Below are positions 16,517-27,034 of a stretch of DNA of 64,000 nt, in pieces. Both the position numbers and the translations under genes were made by a program. The number at the start of each line of letters is the position of its first letter. The stretch's first letter is position 1. Under the pieces are notes generated by a model, which saw only the letters and a program-made list of their open reading frames with translations, did not search any database and was not told the origin of the DNA. This stretch comes from Rhizobium sp. CIAT894 (GTDB taxonomy: Bacteria; Pseudomonadota; Alphaproteobacteria; Rhizobiales; Rhizobiaceae), in assembly GCF_000172795.2 (NCBI RefSeq), contig NZ_CP020952.1:186001-250000 (forward strand), in the 5' to 3' direction.

Positions 16517-17734
16517 ATGCTCTTACTGAACGAAAACACGGACTACAGAAAAAAGCTGGATCCGTCCGACGCGGAAACGCTGAGCTTGGCTGCGGCCGAG
16601 GAAGTCGAGCGGTTTCTCAACCATCGTGAAGGTCACAGGGAGACGCCTCTCGTTTCGCTGTCTCAGCTCGCGGACAAGTTGGACGTGGCGTCAATCCACC
16701 TCAAGGATGAGGGCCACCGTCTTGGTCTCGGAAGCTTCAAGGCTCTCGGTGGCTCATACGCCGTCATTCGTCTCGTCCTCGAGGAAGCTTCGCGCGAATT
16801 CGGCCGGGAAGTCGATGTCTCCGAACTGCATTCGCCCGAAGTCAAGACCGTCGCACACCGACTGACCGTGGCCTGCGCGACCGATGGAAACCACGGTCGT
16901 TCGGTTGCGCAAGGTGCGCAACTCGTCGGCGCGAACTGCGCGATCTTCGTGCACTCCGGTGTAAGCGCCGAGCGCATCGCAGCGATCGCGCGGTTCGGAG
17001 CAGAGATTATCCGTGTCGAAGGGAACTACGATGAATCGGTTGCTGAAGCGTCGCGTGTTGCTTCCGAGAAAGGGTGGCAGACCGTTTCCGATACGTCGTG
17101 GCCGGGCTACGAACGGATCCCGGGCTTCGTGATGCAGGGTTACACTGCGCTCCTGAGAGAGACGGTTCGGCAGATACCCGAACGTCCGACGCATGTATTC
17201 ATCCAGTCAGGCGTGGGCGGTATCGCGGCAGCCGTGGCAGGCTACTTCACCCTTCTCTACGGTGACGATCGTCCGTTCTTCACAGTTGTCGATCCTTCCC
17301 GGGCGGCCTGCCTCGTCGAAAGTGCCCGTGCAGGCAAGGCTGTCAAGATCGAACATGGCGAACCGACGGTCATGGCGATGCTGGAATGCTACGAACCCTC
17401 GTTGGTGGCCTGGCGCATCCTGTCCCGCAGCGCCGATGCGTTCATGACCGTCGAGGAAGAGGAAGCTGTCGGCGCGATGCGCCGTCTCGCCAATCCGGAG
17501 CCGGGCGATCCCGCCGTCGTTTCCGGCGAAAGCGGGGGCGTCGGTCTTGCTGCCCTGATCAAGGTGTCCGGCGACCAGGATGTCCGCTCGAAGCTGAAGC
17601 TTGGCAAGGACAGCCGCATACTTCTCGTCAACACCGAGGGTGCGACGGATCCCGCACTTTACCAACAGCTTGTCGGAGCCTCTCCGGAAGATGTTGCAGC
17701 GCGTTCAAGTGTTGAGATGGCGGGAGCACGGTAA
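16517..17734 (+). CDS. dpaL: Diaminopropionate ammonia-lyase family PLP enzyme
   Basis: 405 residues from the ATG at 16517; an in-frame GTG at 16505 is possible. Fold-type II PLP enzyme: the PLP lysine lies in LGLGSFKALGG, CATDGNHGRSVA binds the cofactor phosphate and substrate, and SGVGGIAAAVAGYF gives the glycine loop. The family converts 2,3-diaminopropionate to pyruvate and two ammonia. Its stop overlaps the next start (TAATG). The neighbour pair with an M20 hydrolase recalls E. coli ygeX-ygeY. Other beta-substituted alanines are possible substrates. Confidence 0.85.
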   Translation: MLLLNENTDYRKKLDPSDAETLSLAAAEEVERFLNHREGHRETPLVSLSQLADKLDVASIHLKDEGHRLGLGSFKALGGSYAVIRLVLEEASREFGREVDVSELHSPEVKTVAHRLTVACATDGNHGRSVAQGAQLVGANCAIFVHSGVSAERIAAIARFGAEIIRVEGNYDESVAEASRVASEKGWQTVSDTSWPGYERIPGFVMQGYTALLRETVRQIPERPTHVFIQSGVGGIAAAVAGYFTLLYGDDRPFFTVVDPSRAACLVESARAGKAVKIEHGEPTVMAMLECYEPSLVAWRILSRSADAFMTVEEEEAVGAMRRLANPEPGDPAVVSGESGGVGLAALIKVSGDQDVRSKLKLGKDSRILLVNTEGATDPALYQQLVGASPEDVAARSSVEMAGAR

Positions 17735-18897
17735 TGGCCGACCTTCAAAATCTTCAGGAAGAGATGACGGCATGGAGGCGCGACCTCCATCGACACCCCG
17801 AGTTCGGCTTCGAGGAGAAACGTACTTCCGCATTCGTCGCGGCAAAGCTGCGCGAGTTTGGTCTCGAGGTTGCCGAGGGTCTTGGAGGGACAGGCGTCGT
17901 TGGCACTTTGAAGCGGGGAACGAGCAATCGCTCGATCGCGCTGCGGGCCGACATGGATGCCCTCCGCATCACCGAACAGAGCAATCTGGCCTACAAGTCT
18001 ACAAACCCCGGGGTGATGCACGCCTGCGGTCATGATGGTCACACGACCATGCTGCTCGGAGCTGCCAAGCATCTTGCGTCCGAAGGTGGCTTCGACGGCA
18101 CTGTACGTTTCATTTTCCAGCCCGCCGAGGAGTGGGGCCGGGGTGCACTCGCCATGCTCGACGACGGGCTGATGGATCGTTTCCCGTTCGAGGAGATCTA
18201 CGGGATTCACAATATGCCCGGCGTTCCGGTCGGCGTTTTGATGACGAAGTCCGGCGCCATGATGTCGGCCGAGGACAACTTCGAGATCATCCTGACGGGC
18301 GTTGGCGGGCACGCCGCACGTCCGCATTGGGGCAACGAGGTTCTGGTGGCCGCCTGCGCAGTTGTGACGAACCTCCAGACGATCGTTTCGCGCAGGGTCA
18401 GCCCGACCGACATTGCCGTGGTCTCGGTTACCGAACTCCTCACGGACGGTACCCGGAACGCACTTCCGGGCCTGGCTCGCATCCTTGGCGATGCCCGCAG
18501 CTTCAAGGCCGAGGTCAGCGAGAACATCGAGAAACAGATGCGGATCATCGCCGAGGCGACTGCGGCAGCCTACAACGTCTCTGCGGAAATCAAGTATACG
18601 CGCGAGTTCGTTCCGTTGATCAACGACGCCGAACTCGCAGACGAGGTCTTCGAAGCCGCCCGCACTTTCCTTCCACCGGAAAGCGTTCAGACGATCACTG
18701 AACCGTTCACGGGATCGGAGGATTTCGCCCATTACCTCAGCCGGGTTCCCGGCTGTTTCCTGAACCTCGGGAACGGCGAAGGGTCGGCTCCTCTTCACAA
18801 CCCGAGCTACGACTTCAATGACGCCGGCCTGGCCTATGGCGTCAAAACCCATGCCGCCATCGTGCGGCGTCGTCTACCGGAGGCCGTTTCCTCCTGA
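17734..18897 (+). CDS. M20D amidohydrolase (hippurate hydrolase/N-acyl amino acid deacylase type)
   Basis: 387 residues. Motifs RADMDALRI, HACGHDGHTTMLLGAAK and FQPAEEWGRGA supply the metal ligands, and a dimerisation domain spans about 185-295 with GVGGHAARPHWG. The family hydrolyses N-acyl amino acids, hippurate or auxin conjugates. It is coupled to the lyase gene (TAATG), so the pair may first deacylate and then break down a diaminopropionate-like amino acid. Confidence 0.87.
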   Translation: MADLQNLQEEMTAWRRDLHRHPEFGFEEKRTSAFVAAKLREFGLEVAEGLGGTGVVGTLKRGTSNRSIALRADMDALRITEQSNLAYKSTNPGVMHACGHDGHTTMLLGAAKHLASEGGFDGTVRFIFQPAEEWGRGALAMLDDGLMDRFPFEEIYGIHNMPGVPVGVLMTKSGAMMSAEDNFEIILTGVGGHAARPHWGNEVLVAACAVVTNLQTIVSRRVSPTDIAVVSVTELLTDGTRNALPGLARILGDARSFKAEVSENIEKQMRIIAEATAAAYNVSAEIKYTREFVPLINDAELADEVFEAARTFLPPESVQTITEPFTGSEDFAHYLSRVPGCFLNLGNGEGSAPLHNPSYDFNDAGLAYGVKTHAAIVRRRLPEAVSS

Positions 18898-18935
18898 GGC
18901 GAAGCTCCTGCACGCTTATTCCTCGGGAGGAAATC

Positions 18936-19272
<337 letters not shown>

Positions 19273-19657
19273 CCGGAATGTTCCATAAGATCCATTATGC
19301 GATCTTCATGACCTAAAACGTGAACTCTATGGCAACAAGCCGGTCGTTGGCCTCGAAAGCTCTCGTCGTGCCAAAACAAGTTGACCCCCTATCAATGTTA
19401 GTGGCGTAAGAGGCATTTATGGAACTGGACGGCGAAGGCAGACATGGTTGCTCCAGCCTGATTGCCTGAGTTCTCCCGTGGTCGAAAGACCGGGTTGCAA
19501 TATTGACAACCCGTCCGGCGGAACGTGGCCATGAGTGACTCGTGACGACATTGGCCTCGCTTGATCGCCTCGTTTGGAACCGAATTCATGACGCTTGCGG
19601 TTCGGTCGACGCAGGCACGTCCGCAATCGCAACTGTCTCGTTATTCCTAGACCTGCA
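19273..19657. other. Gene-free scar downstream of the livH remnant
   Basis: About 385 bases with no credible gene on either strand. A 63-codon leftward frame (19398-19589) has no recognisable motif. GTTGACCCCC near 19379 looks vaguely like an insertion-sequence end, but no transposase or paired inverted repeat was found. This is probably the deletion junction that removed the rest of the livHMGF set. Confidence 0.5.
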
Positions 19658-20551
19658 TCAGATCCGATATAAGCGCGCTGCGTTATGATGAAAAAGGGCA
19701 AGCTGCTCGTCGCCGGTATAGTTCGCCGTGATCACCTTGAAAGCGTCCATGATCTTGTCGTAGCTGCCGAACAGCTTGTCGACCGGGAAGTTCGAAGCGA
19801 ACATGCACCTCTCGACGCCGAACGCTGCAATCGCCTCCTCGACATAGGGTCTGATGCTTTCGACCGTCCAGGTCCAGTCGCCCATTCCGAGACCTGAGAT
19901 TTTGCAGGCGACATTGGGCGCCTGCGCAAGCATGCGCATCCCACTTCGCCACCCCTCGAAATGGCTTGGGCCGTCAACCTGCATGCCTGTGTGGTTCAGG
20001 ATGATCTGCACGCCAGGAAAGTCGCGGGCAAGATCGAGAAATTCTTCCATCTGCCAATAGTAGAGCTGGAGGTCGAAACTGAGATCCCGTCGGGCAAGTT
20101 CCTTGAAACCCCTGCGCCATTCCGGCGTGCGGCTAACGCCAGGTTCGGTCAGGTAGGTCTTGGCAGAATCCTGGTGATGGTTCATCGACTGCCGAATGCC
20201 GCGGAAGTTCGCGTAAGTCATGTGCTCGTCGAGGAGGTCGCCGACGTCCGGCTTCCTAAAGTCGGCATATCCGACGATGCCGTGAGGAAAACCGTGCTTG
20301 TCGGCCACGCCCTGCAGCCACCGCGTCTCACCGGCCGGATCCTTCGGATCGTATCCGACGTCGAGATGGACTGCCTTCACCAGGTTCTGGTTCCTGGCGT
20401 CCGCCAGAAAGTCGTCGATGAGGTAGGTTTTGTTGATCGCGGTGTAGTCGCCGAAGGCAAACGGTTTCACGCCGTCCGACAGCCACGGATAGTAATTGTT
20501 GTCGAGATCCCACAGATGAAAATGCGGATCGATGATCGGGAGGTCTTTCAT
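19658..20551 (-). CDS. Amidohydrolase-2 family metal-dependent hydrolase (lactonase-like)
   Basis: 297 residues. It begins PIIDPHFHLWDL, the HxH metal motif of COG3618-type TIM-barrel hydrolases, followed by HLDVGYDP, ILNHTGMQVDG and FASNFPVDKLF. Characterised relatives hydrolyse sugar lactones (L-fucono-, L-rhamnonolactone) or pyrone dicarboxylate. As the last gene of a leftward operon with sugar transporters, transketolase and an SDR dehydrogenase, a lactonase step after dehydrogenation is plausible. Confidence 0.82.
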   Translation of the reverse strand: MKDLPIIDPHFHLWDLDNNYYPWLSDGVKPFAFGDYTAINKTYLIDDFLADARNQNLVKAVHLDVGYDPKDPAGETRWLQGVADKHGFPHGIVGYADFRKPDVGDLLDEHMTYANFRGIRQSMNHHQDSAKTYLTEPGVSRTPEWRRGFKELARRDLSFDLQLYYWQMEEFLDLARDFPGVQIILNHTGMQVDGPSHFEGWRSGMRMLAQAPNVACKISGLGMGDWTWTVESIRPYVEEAIAAFGVERCMFASNFPVDKLFGSYDKIMDAFKVITANYTGDEQLALFHHNAARLYRI

Positions 20552-20616
20552 GCCTGTTGCCTTTCAAGAGATCGCCGAAAGGGACGCCGGCCAGAACAGC
20601 CGGCGTCGGCACCAGC

Positions 20617-21600
20617 TTAGTTGGCGGGCGGGAACACCCGTGCGATGACCGCCTTCGCCTCCGGCGAATCGACTTTGTCAGCCGTCACCAGTGGCATAAC
20701 GAGAGCGAGGTCTTTCTTGACCGGCGCACCGGAGATTGCGTTGAACACCTGCTGCGTCCCATCGATTCCTTGTCCGACCGCCTCCTGGAAGAAGATGCCC
20801 TGGATGGCGTTCGACTTCAGCAGCGAGATCGTCGTCGGGCTGCCGTCCGCTACCGCGATGCCGACCTTGCCCGTAAGACCGCGGGTCTGAAGGACCTTGG
20901 CAGCGCCGGTCCCGGCCTCATCATACATGCCGTAAATGGCCTTGATGTCAGGATGGGCGGTGAGCATGTCATTGGCCTGCGTGACCGCCTCGTTGACCGT
21001 AAGCCCCCTTGTCTCCAGCATCTGTGCCAGATCGCAGCCACTCGCCTTGAACGCCTCTTCGGCACCCTTCAGATATTTCTGGGCGTTCTCGCGGTCCTGC
21101 GGCAATGAGAGCATGCCGACCTGGTTGCCGCCACGGTCCTTGGCAAGCTTGCAGACGAATTCGCCCTGCGCCTTGCCGGTCTCGTAATTGTTTGCCGTAA
21201 CCGACGAGGTGTAGTCGGTCTGGCCGGGCTGCGGGCCGATGCCGGCGAAGGCGACGGGGATGTTCTGCGATTTCAAGTAGGCGAGGAGCGGCGGCGTGCT
21301 CGTCGAACTGACCGGGCCGATCACGATGGCGTCGACGCCCTTGGTTACGGCAGTGCGGGCATTGTCCATCTGTTTTGCCGGCGAATTTTCGGACGTGTAC
21401 TCGACATAGTCCATGCCGAGTTCCTTGGCCTTTTCCTTCACGCCGTAGCCGACCCACTGCCAGTAGGAGATGTCAAGCGACGGCGCCAGGTACGCCACTG
21501 TCTTCTTTTCCTCAGCATGAGCGGCAGCCGAAATTGAAAGGGCCACCATTGCAACGCCGGCAAACAACCTTACTGCGTGTTTCGTGCTTTTCATTTTCAT
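20617..21600 (-). CDS. Periplasmic sugar-binding protein of an RbsABC-type transporter
   Basis: 327 residues with a signal peptide (cleavage after AAAHA, about residue 29) and a periplasmic-binding-protein fold of the ribose/galactose cluster: [13 protein letters not shown], then EGAxx-type repeats and [24 protein letters not shown] precedes the start; a second ATG at 21594 is possible. It follows the permease and ATPase genes in the same operon. The ligand is unknown. Confidence 0.88.
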   Translation of the reverse strand: MKMKSTKHAVRLFAGVAMVALSISAAAHAEEKKTVAYLAPSLDISYWQWVGYGVKEKAKELGMDYVEYTSENSPAKQMDNARTAVTKGVDAIVIGPVSSTSTPPLLAYLKSQNIPVAFAGIGPQPGQTDYTSSVTANNYETGKAQGEFVCKLAKDRGGNQVGMLSLPQDRENAQKYLKGAEEAFKASGCDLAQMLETRGLTVNEAVTQANDMLTAHPDIKAIYGMYDEAGTGAAKVLQTRGLTGKVGIAVADGSPTTISLLKSNAIQGIFFQEAVGQGIDGTQQVFNAISGAPVKKDLALVMPLVTADKVDSPEAKAVIARVFPPAN

Positions 21601-21634
21601 TCCTCCTCCAAAGACCGGCTTTGCCGGGTTGATG

Positions 21635-22645
21635 TCAAACGGCCCCCCGCCGCGACTTGCTGAAGCGGTCGATGAGGACCGCGATGAGAATGGCGACGCC
21701 GGTGACCGACCCCTGCCAGAAGCTGTTGATGCCGATGAGATTGACGCCGTTCTGGATGACGGTAATCATCAGAGCTCCGAGCACCGCGCCGACAGCGGTG
21801 CCCGTGCCGCCGAGCAGGCTTGCACCGCCGATCACGACCGCCGCGATGGCCTGGAGCATGAGGCTTGATCCCGCGGCGGATTCTGCGTTGAGGATGTAGG
21901 AGATCGTCAGGAGGCCGGAGAACGATGCAAGCAGCGAGGACGCAACGTAGGCCACGAATTTCGTGCGCTTGACCGGAATGCCAAGCAGATAGGCAGCCGT
22001 CGAACTGCTGCCGACGGCATAGAACCAGCGGCCCGCCACCATCTTCTTCAGGAAGAGCTCGATTGCGATCAGGAGGATCACGCAAAAGAGGATGTAATTG
22101 GGAACGCCCGGTATCAGGCTGCCGCTGTTGAGAAGCCAGAAGTCCGGATCGCCGATCGGCATCGAGCGCCCGCTGGTGACGATAAAGGCGAGCGAGCCGG
22201 CCACGGCAAAGGTGATGAGGGTTACGACGAACGGCGCCAGACCGGCGATCGTGACAAGGAAGCCGTTGATCGATCCGAAAACAAGTCCGACGCCGAGACC
22301 GATCAGGCTTGCCGAGATGCCGCCAAATCCATTTGCCATCGCCTGCGCGGTCACCATGCCGGTCAAGGAAAACACCGAGCCGACGGATAGGTCGATACCG
22401 CCGGTGATGACGACAAGCAGGACGCCCAGCGACATGATGATAAGAGGCGCACCGGCCTGCGTGATATTGGCGAAGTTGCCCCAGGTGAGCGCCTGAGGAA
22501 CCTGCGAGCCGACCGCAAGGGCCAGCAGCACGATGGCCAGAGCGATCGCGATCTCGGTCCTGTAGGCGCTAAAGAGGCTTTCCCTCTGCCTGATTTGTGT
22601 TGCCGGCGCCTCAGTCGGCGCGATGTGTGCCCGGGTCCCAGTCAT
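21635..22645 (-). CDS. RbsC-type sugar ABC transporter permease
   Basis: 336 residues, eight to ten membrane helices, with the family segments [17 protein letters not shown] and [20 protein letters not shown]. It forms the inner-membrane channel for the neighbouring binding protein and ATPase. The start overlaps the stop of the ATPase gene (ATGA). Confidence 0.9.
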   Translation of the reverse strand: MTGTRAHIAPTEAPATQIRQRESLFSAYRTEIAIALAIVLLALAVGSQVPQALTWGNFANITQAGAPLIIMSLGVLLVVITGGIDLSVGSVFSLTGMVTAQAMANGFGGISASLIGLGVGLVFGSINGFLVTIAGLAPFVVTLITFAVAGSLAFIVTSGRSMPIGDPDFWLLNSGSLIPGVPNYILFCVILLIAIELFLKKMVAGRWFYAVGSSSTAAYLLGIPVKRTKFVAYVASSLLASFSGLLTISYILNAESAAGSSLMLQAIAAVVIGGASLLGGTGTAVGAVLGALMITVIQNGVNLIGINSFWQGSVTGVAILIAVLIDRFSKSRRGAV

Positions 22646-24144
22646 GCGGCCATTCCAGTCAAGGTAACAAGTTTCTCTTCACTGAAGTCATCGCGGTCCA
22701 TCACGCCGGCACACCGTCCCTCGGTGTCAAAGGCGATGACGCGGTCGCAGACTTCCAGCAGTTCGACATTTTCCGTGGACCACCAGACGATCACCGTGCC
22801 TGAAGCAGCCATCTGTCTGATGAGCTGATAGATCTCACGCTTGGTTCCGATATCGACGCCTCTGGTCGGTTCCTCGAGGACCAGCAGCCGGGAGGGCAAG
22901 CCCAGCCAGCGGGCAAGCAGCAGCTTCTGCTGCGTGCCACCGCTCAGCGTGCTCGGCAGATCCCAGACGGAAGCGGCCTTCACCTTCAAGGCCTTCAGCA
23001 GATCGAGGCATTCGCCCCCTTCAGAGCCGCCGGCGAGGAGCGCGCCTCTGGTCACACGGCGGGACGCCATCACGTTATCGATGATCGGAAGACTGTGGAG
23101 GACTCCCTTGTGTGCCCGATCGCCGGTCACATATCCCGCTCCCAGGCGGGCGGCTTTGCGCGGCGATCGGAGCTGGTCCGGCCATCCCGCACGCGCAACC
23201 GTCCATCGCTTCTTCCGGGCGGCGCCTGTCAGCGCTTCGATCAGTGCCGCGGGTCCAGCCGGTGCGCCGGCCACGCCGAGGACGGTGCCTGGCTGCAGTT
23301 CCAGTCTGACACCTGCCTCCTCGATGGTAATAGTGTCCGTCGCAGCGGAGGCGTCCGACCGGTATTCGGGCCGCGGCGCCCGTTCCGGTGCATGAGAGGC
23401 TGCCACCTGCCCCATCTTTTCGATGATGCCGGCGTCCGTCAGCTCTGCCATCGGCTGACGATCGGCTACCGTCCGGCCGTCGCGGATGATCGTGCAGACA
23501 TTGGCGATCTGCCTGATTTCCTTCATCCGGTGCGAGACGAACACGACCGACAGACCGGTATCCCGGGTGAGCCGCCTCAGGACCGCAAACAGCCTCTCCG
23601 TCTCAAGAGTTGTGAGATTGGCGGTCGGCTCGTCGAGGAGGATCAATTCCGCACCCGAAGAAAGAGCCCTGGCAATTTCGACCATCTGACCTTCGTGGAG
23701 GCTCAGGCTGCCCACCAGCCTGTATAGAGACTTGGCGGCGAAATCCTGGTCGATCATTCTCAGCGCATCGTAGGCCTGTCCCGCTGCGGCCACACGCCGA
23801 AACAAGCCCGAACCTCTCCTTTGATGCGGCAGGGCAATGTTTTCGGCGACGGTCAAATGCGGCAGGAGTGCAAGTTCCTGGTGCACGACCGCGACCTTCG
23901 TCCTGCCCTCGGCCTCGCTGCGTTCGCTGCCCTCGCTGTCGAAGAAGCGGATCTCTCCATCGTTGCGCGAGGCCGCGCCGGTGATGATCTTGATCATCGT
24001 CGACTTGCCGGCGCCGTTACCGCCCAACAGCGCATGAACCTCCCCTCGCGCAACGGAGAAGTCGACGCCTTTGAGGACCGAGGTCGCACCGTAGGACTTT
24101 GTAAGTCCTCGGACGGTGATGACGTTCTTGGACGTTTGGTTCAT
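22642..24144 (-). CDS. RbsA-type double-domain sugar ABC ATPase with degenerate second site
   Basis: 500 residues. The first domain is intact: GGNGAGKST, signature LSLHEGQMVEIA, LILLDEPTANLT. The second keeps LSGGTQQKLLLARWL and VLEEPTRGVD, but its Walker A region reads GVAGAPAGPAALIE, without the Gly-Lys-Ser core; relatives are also weak there but usually keep GAGR-type residues. It energises the RbsC-like permease. It lies 10 bp after the TRAP permease gene in one operon. Confidence 0.9.
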   Translation of the reverse strand: MNQTSKNVITVRGLTKSYGATSVLKGVDFSVARGEVHALLGGNGAGKSTMIKIITGAASRNDGEIRFFDSEGSERSEAEGRTKVAVVHQELALLPHLTVAENIALPHQRRGSGLFRRVAAAGQAYDALRMIDQDFAAKSLYRLVGSLSLHEGQMVEIARALSSGAELILLDEPTANLTTLETERLFAVLRRLTRDTGLSVVFVSHRMKEIRQIANVCTIIRDGRTVADRQPMAELTDAGIIEKMGQVAASHAPERAPRPEYRSDASAATDTITIEEAGVRLELQPGTVLGVAGAPAGPAALIEALTGAARKKRWTVARAGWPDQLRSPRKAARLGAGYVTGDRAHKGVLHSLPIIDNVMASRRVTRGALLAGGSEGGECLDLLKALKVKAASVWDLPSTLSGGTQQKLLLARWLGLPSRLLVLEEPTRGVDIGTKREIYQLIRQMAASGTVIVWWSTENVELLEVCDRVIAFDTEGRCAGVMDRDDFSEEKLVTLTGMAA

Positions 24145-24154
24145 CCGACGCTCC

Positions 24155-25414
24155 TCAGTAGATCGTCAGCGCCGGCACGAAGCTGACCGCCAGGAGGAGA
24201 AGCATGGCCATGCCGAAAAACGGCCAGAGCTCGTTCGTCGTGGTGCCGAGCGGCGCCTTTGCGATTGAAGACGAGATGAACAGGGTCGTGCCGATCGGCG
24301 GCGTGTAGAGCCCGATCCCGAGATTGATCACCATCATCAGTCCAAGCTGGACCCGGTCGAGGCCGATGGAATCGGCCAGAGGAACGAAGATCGGCCCGAG
24401 CAGGAGGATTGCCGGCGGCATATCGAGCGGCATGCCGACCACCAGCATGATCAGGTTCATCATGAGAATGATGACGATCGGACTGGAGATGTGCGTCGAA
24501 ACCCATTCGGCCATGTGCTGCGGAGCCTGATCGAATGTCAGCACCCAGCCGACCGCCGCGCTGCCCATGATCACGAGCATGACGACGCCCGTCGCGACGC
24601 CCGCCTCCACCATGTTCTCGCAGAAGCGTTTCCAGGTCAGGTCACGGTAGAAGAGGATGCTGAGCAGCAGCGAGTAGACGACCGACAGGACGGAGACCTC
24701 TGTCGGCGTCGCCAGGCCGGAACGCAGAAAGACGATGATCAGGATCGGCAGCAGGATTGCCGGGAAACTTTGCACTGCCAGCCGCACCAGCTCGCGCTTG
24801 CGGACCTTCACGGCCTCAATGGCATACCCTCGCCTTACTGACACGTACCAGCAAACGAACACGAAGCTCGCCGCCATGATCAGCCCCGGAACGATGCCGG
24901 AGATGAACAGATCACCGACGCTGACGCCGCTGATCAGAGCGTAAAGGATCATCGGAATCGAAGGCGGGATGAGGACGTCGATGACAGCGGAGGTCGCGTT
25001 GTTGGCGGCGCAGAGCGCCGGCGGAAACCCGTGCTTCTTCTGCCAGGGGATGAGGACGGAGCCGAGCGCACTCGCATTCGCCACGGCCGAACCGGATACG
25101 CCGCCAAAGACGACCGAGGATACGACGGTGGTCGAGAGCGGTCCGCCCCTCCACCGCTGCATGGCGCGCGAGGCGAGTTCAAGGAGCTGACGCCCCAACT
25201 CGCCGCCAAGCATCAGCGTGCCTGCAAGCATGAAGAACGGAAGCGCCAGCATCGGGAAGGACTGGGTCTGGTCGTAGACCTGCTGGGCGACCACCGAGAG
25301 CGGAACGTAACCGTTGAACAGGACTCCAAGCCCCGCTGCAATGATCAGCCCATAGCCGACGGGAACGGCGAGGACCATGAGGATGCAGAAGGAAATGATC
25401 ATGACGAGTGTCAT
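24155..25414 (-). CDS. dctM: TRAP transporter large permease
   Basis: 419 residues from the ATG at 25414, which overlaps the dctQ stop (ATGA). About 12 hydrophobic helices, with FFMLAGTLMLGGELGRQL, VSGSAVANASALGSVLIP and PPSIPMILYALISGVSVGDL, all typical of DctM. With DctP and DctQ it drives sodium-coupled uptake of an organic acid or sugar acid. Confidence 0.92.
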   Translation of the reverse strand: MTLVMIISFCILMVLAVPVGYGLIIAAGLGVLFNGYVPLSVVAQQVYDQTQSFPMLALPFFMLAGTLMLGGELGRQLLELASRAMQRWRGGPLSTTVVSSVVFGGVSGSAVANASALGSVLIPWQKKHGFPPALCAANNATSAVIDVLIPPSIPMILYALISGVSVGDLFISGIVPGLIMAASFVFVCWYVSVRRGYAIEAVKVRKRELVRLAVQSFPAILLPILIIVFLRSGLATPTEVSVLSVVYSLLLSILFYRDLTWKRFCENMVEAGVATGVVMLVIMGSAAVGWVLTFDQAPQHMAEWVSTHISSPIVIILMMNLIMLVVGMPLDMPPAILLLGPIFVPLADSIGLDRVQLGLMMVINLGIGLYTPPIGTTLFISSSIAKAPLGTTTNELWPFFGMAMLLLLAVSFVPALTIY

Positions 25415-25941
25415 AGCGCGATCTCCTCGGGCTTGATCTCGAGGCGGTGATCCCAGCCCAAGCGGAGAACGCGGACGGTCGCGGCGATGGTGACGATGGA
25501 CACCAGCACCGCGCCGATCGACAGCGAGTAATAGCCGATGCTGTTCGGAAGCTGCAGAACGGGGCTGTGTTCTGCCCCGGCAATCTCGGCCACCACGGTC
25601 GCCTGATATGCCAGCACCAGAAATGCGGCGACACTGATCGCGTTCGCTACGATGAGGGCCGTCGTCCGAGTACTGCCGTCGAGCTTTTCGTAGAGCCATT
25701 CGACGGCCATATGCCCGCCCGCATGGGCCGCAATGATGATCCCGGCGATGATGAACCATGGAAACATCAGCATCGGCAGCTCCTGGGCGAACGACAGTCC
25801 CCCGCTCGTCGAAACGTATCGAGCGACGACGTTGGCCGTGGTGACCACTGTCAGCGCGATGCCGCTGACGATGATGACCAAACGGGCGAATAAGACGATG
25901 ATACCGGCGACCAGATCGACGGCTGAATATAACCTGCTCAT
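25411..25941 (-). CDS. dctQ: TRAP transporter small permease
   Basis: 176 residues with four membrane helices, the second holding the FAQELPMLMFPWFIIAG region, typical of DctQ. Overlaps dctM by four bases and follows dctP by 26 bp. It is the small membrane partner in the TRAP transporter. Confidence 0.88.
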   Translation of the reverse strand: MSRLYSAVDLVAGIIVLFARLVIIVSGIALTVVTTANVVARYVSTSGGLSFAQELPMLMFPWFIIAGIIIAAHAGGHMAVEWLYEKLDGSTRTTALIVANAISVAAFLVLAYQATVVAEIAGAEHSPVLQLPNSIGYYSLSIGAVLVSIVTIAATVRVLRLGWDHRLEIKPEEIAL

Positions 25942-25967
25942 GGGGCCTCCGGATCGTGAGAGGAGCC

Positions 25968-26975
25968 TCAGCCCCTCGCAGCCGCTTCCATCTGGGTGAC
26001 AAAATCGCCGAAAGGCTTCTTCTTCCAGCTGTCCGCGACGGACGCGGTCTCCTTGACGAAAGCGTCGTGGTCGACTTCCACGACCTCGACGGCGGAGTTC
26101 TTCTTGAAGTTCTCGAGCACGTCAGCCGCCTTCTCGTTCGAGAGCTTCCGCTGCAGAGCACCTGCCTCCTTTGCCGCGGCCTTGATCGCCTCTAAATCAG
26201 ACCCCAACCGGGCCTGAGCGATCTTTGACATCAGGAACGGTGTGGATTCCCATTTGTGGGCGGTCAGGCTGATGTATTTGTTGACCTCGTGAAGTTTCGA
26301 GCTTTCGATATTGGCGAGCGGATTTTCCTGTCCATCGACAACGCCCTGCTGCAGGGCGATGTAGAGCTCGCCGAAGGCGATTTGTTCGGTGCCTGCTCCC
26401 AATGCCTGGAAGATGTCGATGGTCATCGGATCGGCCGGCGTCCTGATTTTCATGCCCGCCAGCTCGGCAGGCGAAGTCACCTTCCGCTTCGAGTTCGTCA
26501 GGTGCCTGATGCCGTTGTCCCACCAGTCGAGCGGTACGACTCCGACCGCTTCGAAGCGGCGGTTGAGCTCGGCCCCCACCGGACCGTTCAGGACGGCCAT
26601 CGCCTTGTCGGTGTTTTCGAACAGGAACGGCAGGCCGAGCGCGCTGAGTTCCGGAACGATCGCCGAAGTTGCGCCCTGGCTGTTGGCGGTGAAGTCCAGC
26701 GCGCCTGTCCTGAGACTGGTGAGCATCGCGGAGTCGCTGCCAAGCGTCTCGGCGCCTGCGACGTTGATCTGGATACGACCTTCGGTCTTCTGCTTGACGA
26801 GTTCCGCGAACTTATCCGCGGCCACGGTTCTGGGATTGCCGGGAGCGGCGCCATGGCCGAGCGTCAGCGTCGTAGCGGCAGCGTTGGCGGATCGGCTTGA
26901 AAGCACGATTGCCGGGGCCGCGAGCGCAGCAGTGGCGGTCGCCAGGAAAAATCTTCTGTTCATCTGCAAGCTCAT
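25968..26975 (-). CDS. dctP: TRAP transporter solute-binding protein (DctP family)
   Basis: 335 residues from the ATG at 26975, picked for the GGAGG just before it. N-terminal signal MNRRFFLATATAAL has the Tat-like twin arginine and ends near SANA. The mature part has the DctP pattern FAELVKQKTEGRIQINV, the ligand-carboxylate Arg region MKIRTP, and GVVDGQENP. DctP proteins bind acidic ligands, so the operon's substrate or a breakdown product is probably a sugar acid. Confidence 0.9.
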   Translation of the reverse strand: MSLQMNRRFFLATATAALAAPAIVLSSRSANAAATTLTLGHGAAPGNPRTVAADKFAELVKQKTEGRIQINVAGAETLGSDSAMLTSLRTGALDFTANSQGATSAIVPELSALGLPFLFENTDKAMAVLNGPVGAELNRRFEAVGVVPLDWWDNGIRHLTNSKRKVTSPAELAGMKIRTPADPMTIDIFQALGAGTEQIAFGELYIALQQGVVDGQENPLANIESSKLHEVNKYISLTAHKWESTPFLMSKIAQARLGSDLEAIKAAAKEAGALQRKLSNEKAADVLENFKKNSAVEVVEVDHDAFVKETASVADSWKKKPFGDFVTQMEAAARG

Positions 26976-27034
26976 TTCATCCTCCATCACAAGCTTGTTT
27001 AAGCGGCCGGCATCTCCTCAACCGACCGATGTCG

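Noticed and set aside
19273..19657. Insertion-sequence remnant in the scar after livH
   Set aside because: No transposase motif, terminal inverted repeats or target duplication could be found; GTTGACCCCC alone is too little.
24155..26161. 668-residue reading frame from the dctP region through dctM
   Set aside because: Only the last 419 residues are DctM; the front part is an off-frame reading of dctQ and dctP, and the ATGA overlap at 25411-25414 marks the true start.
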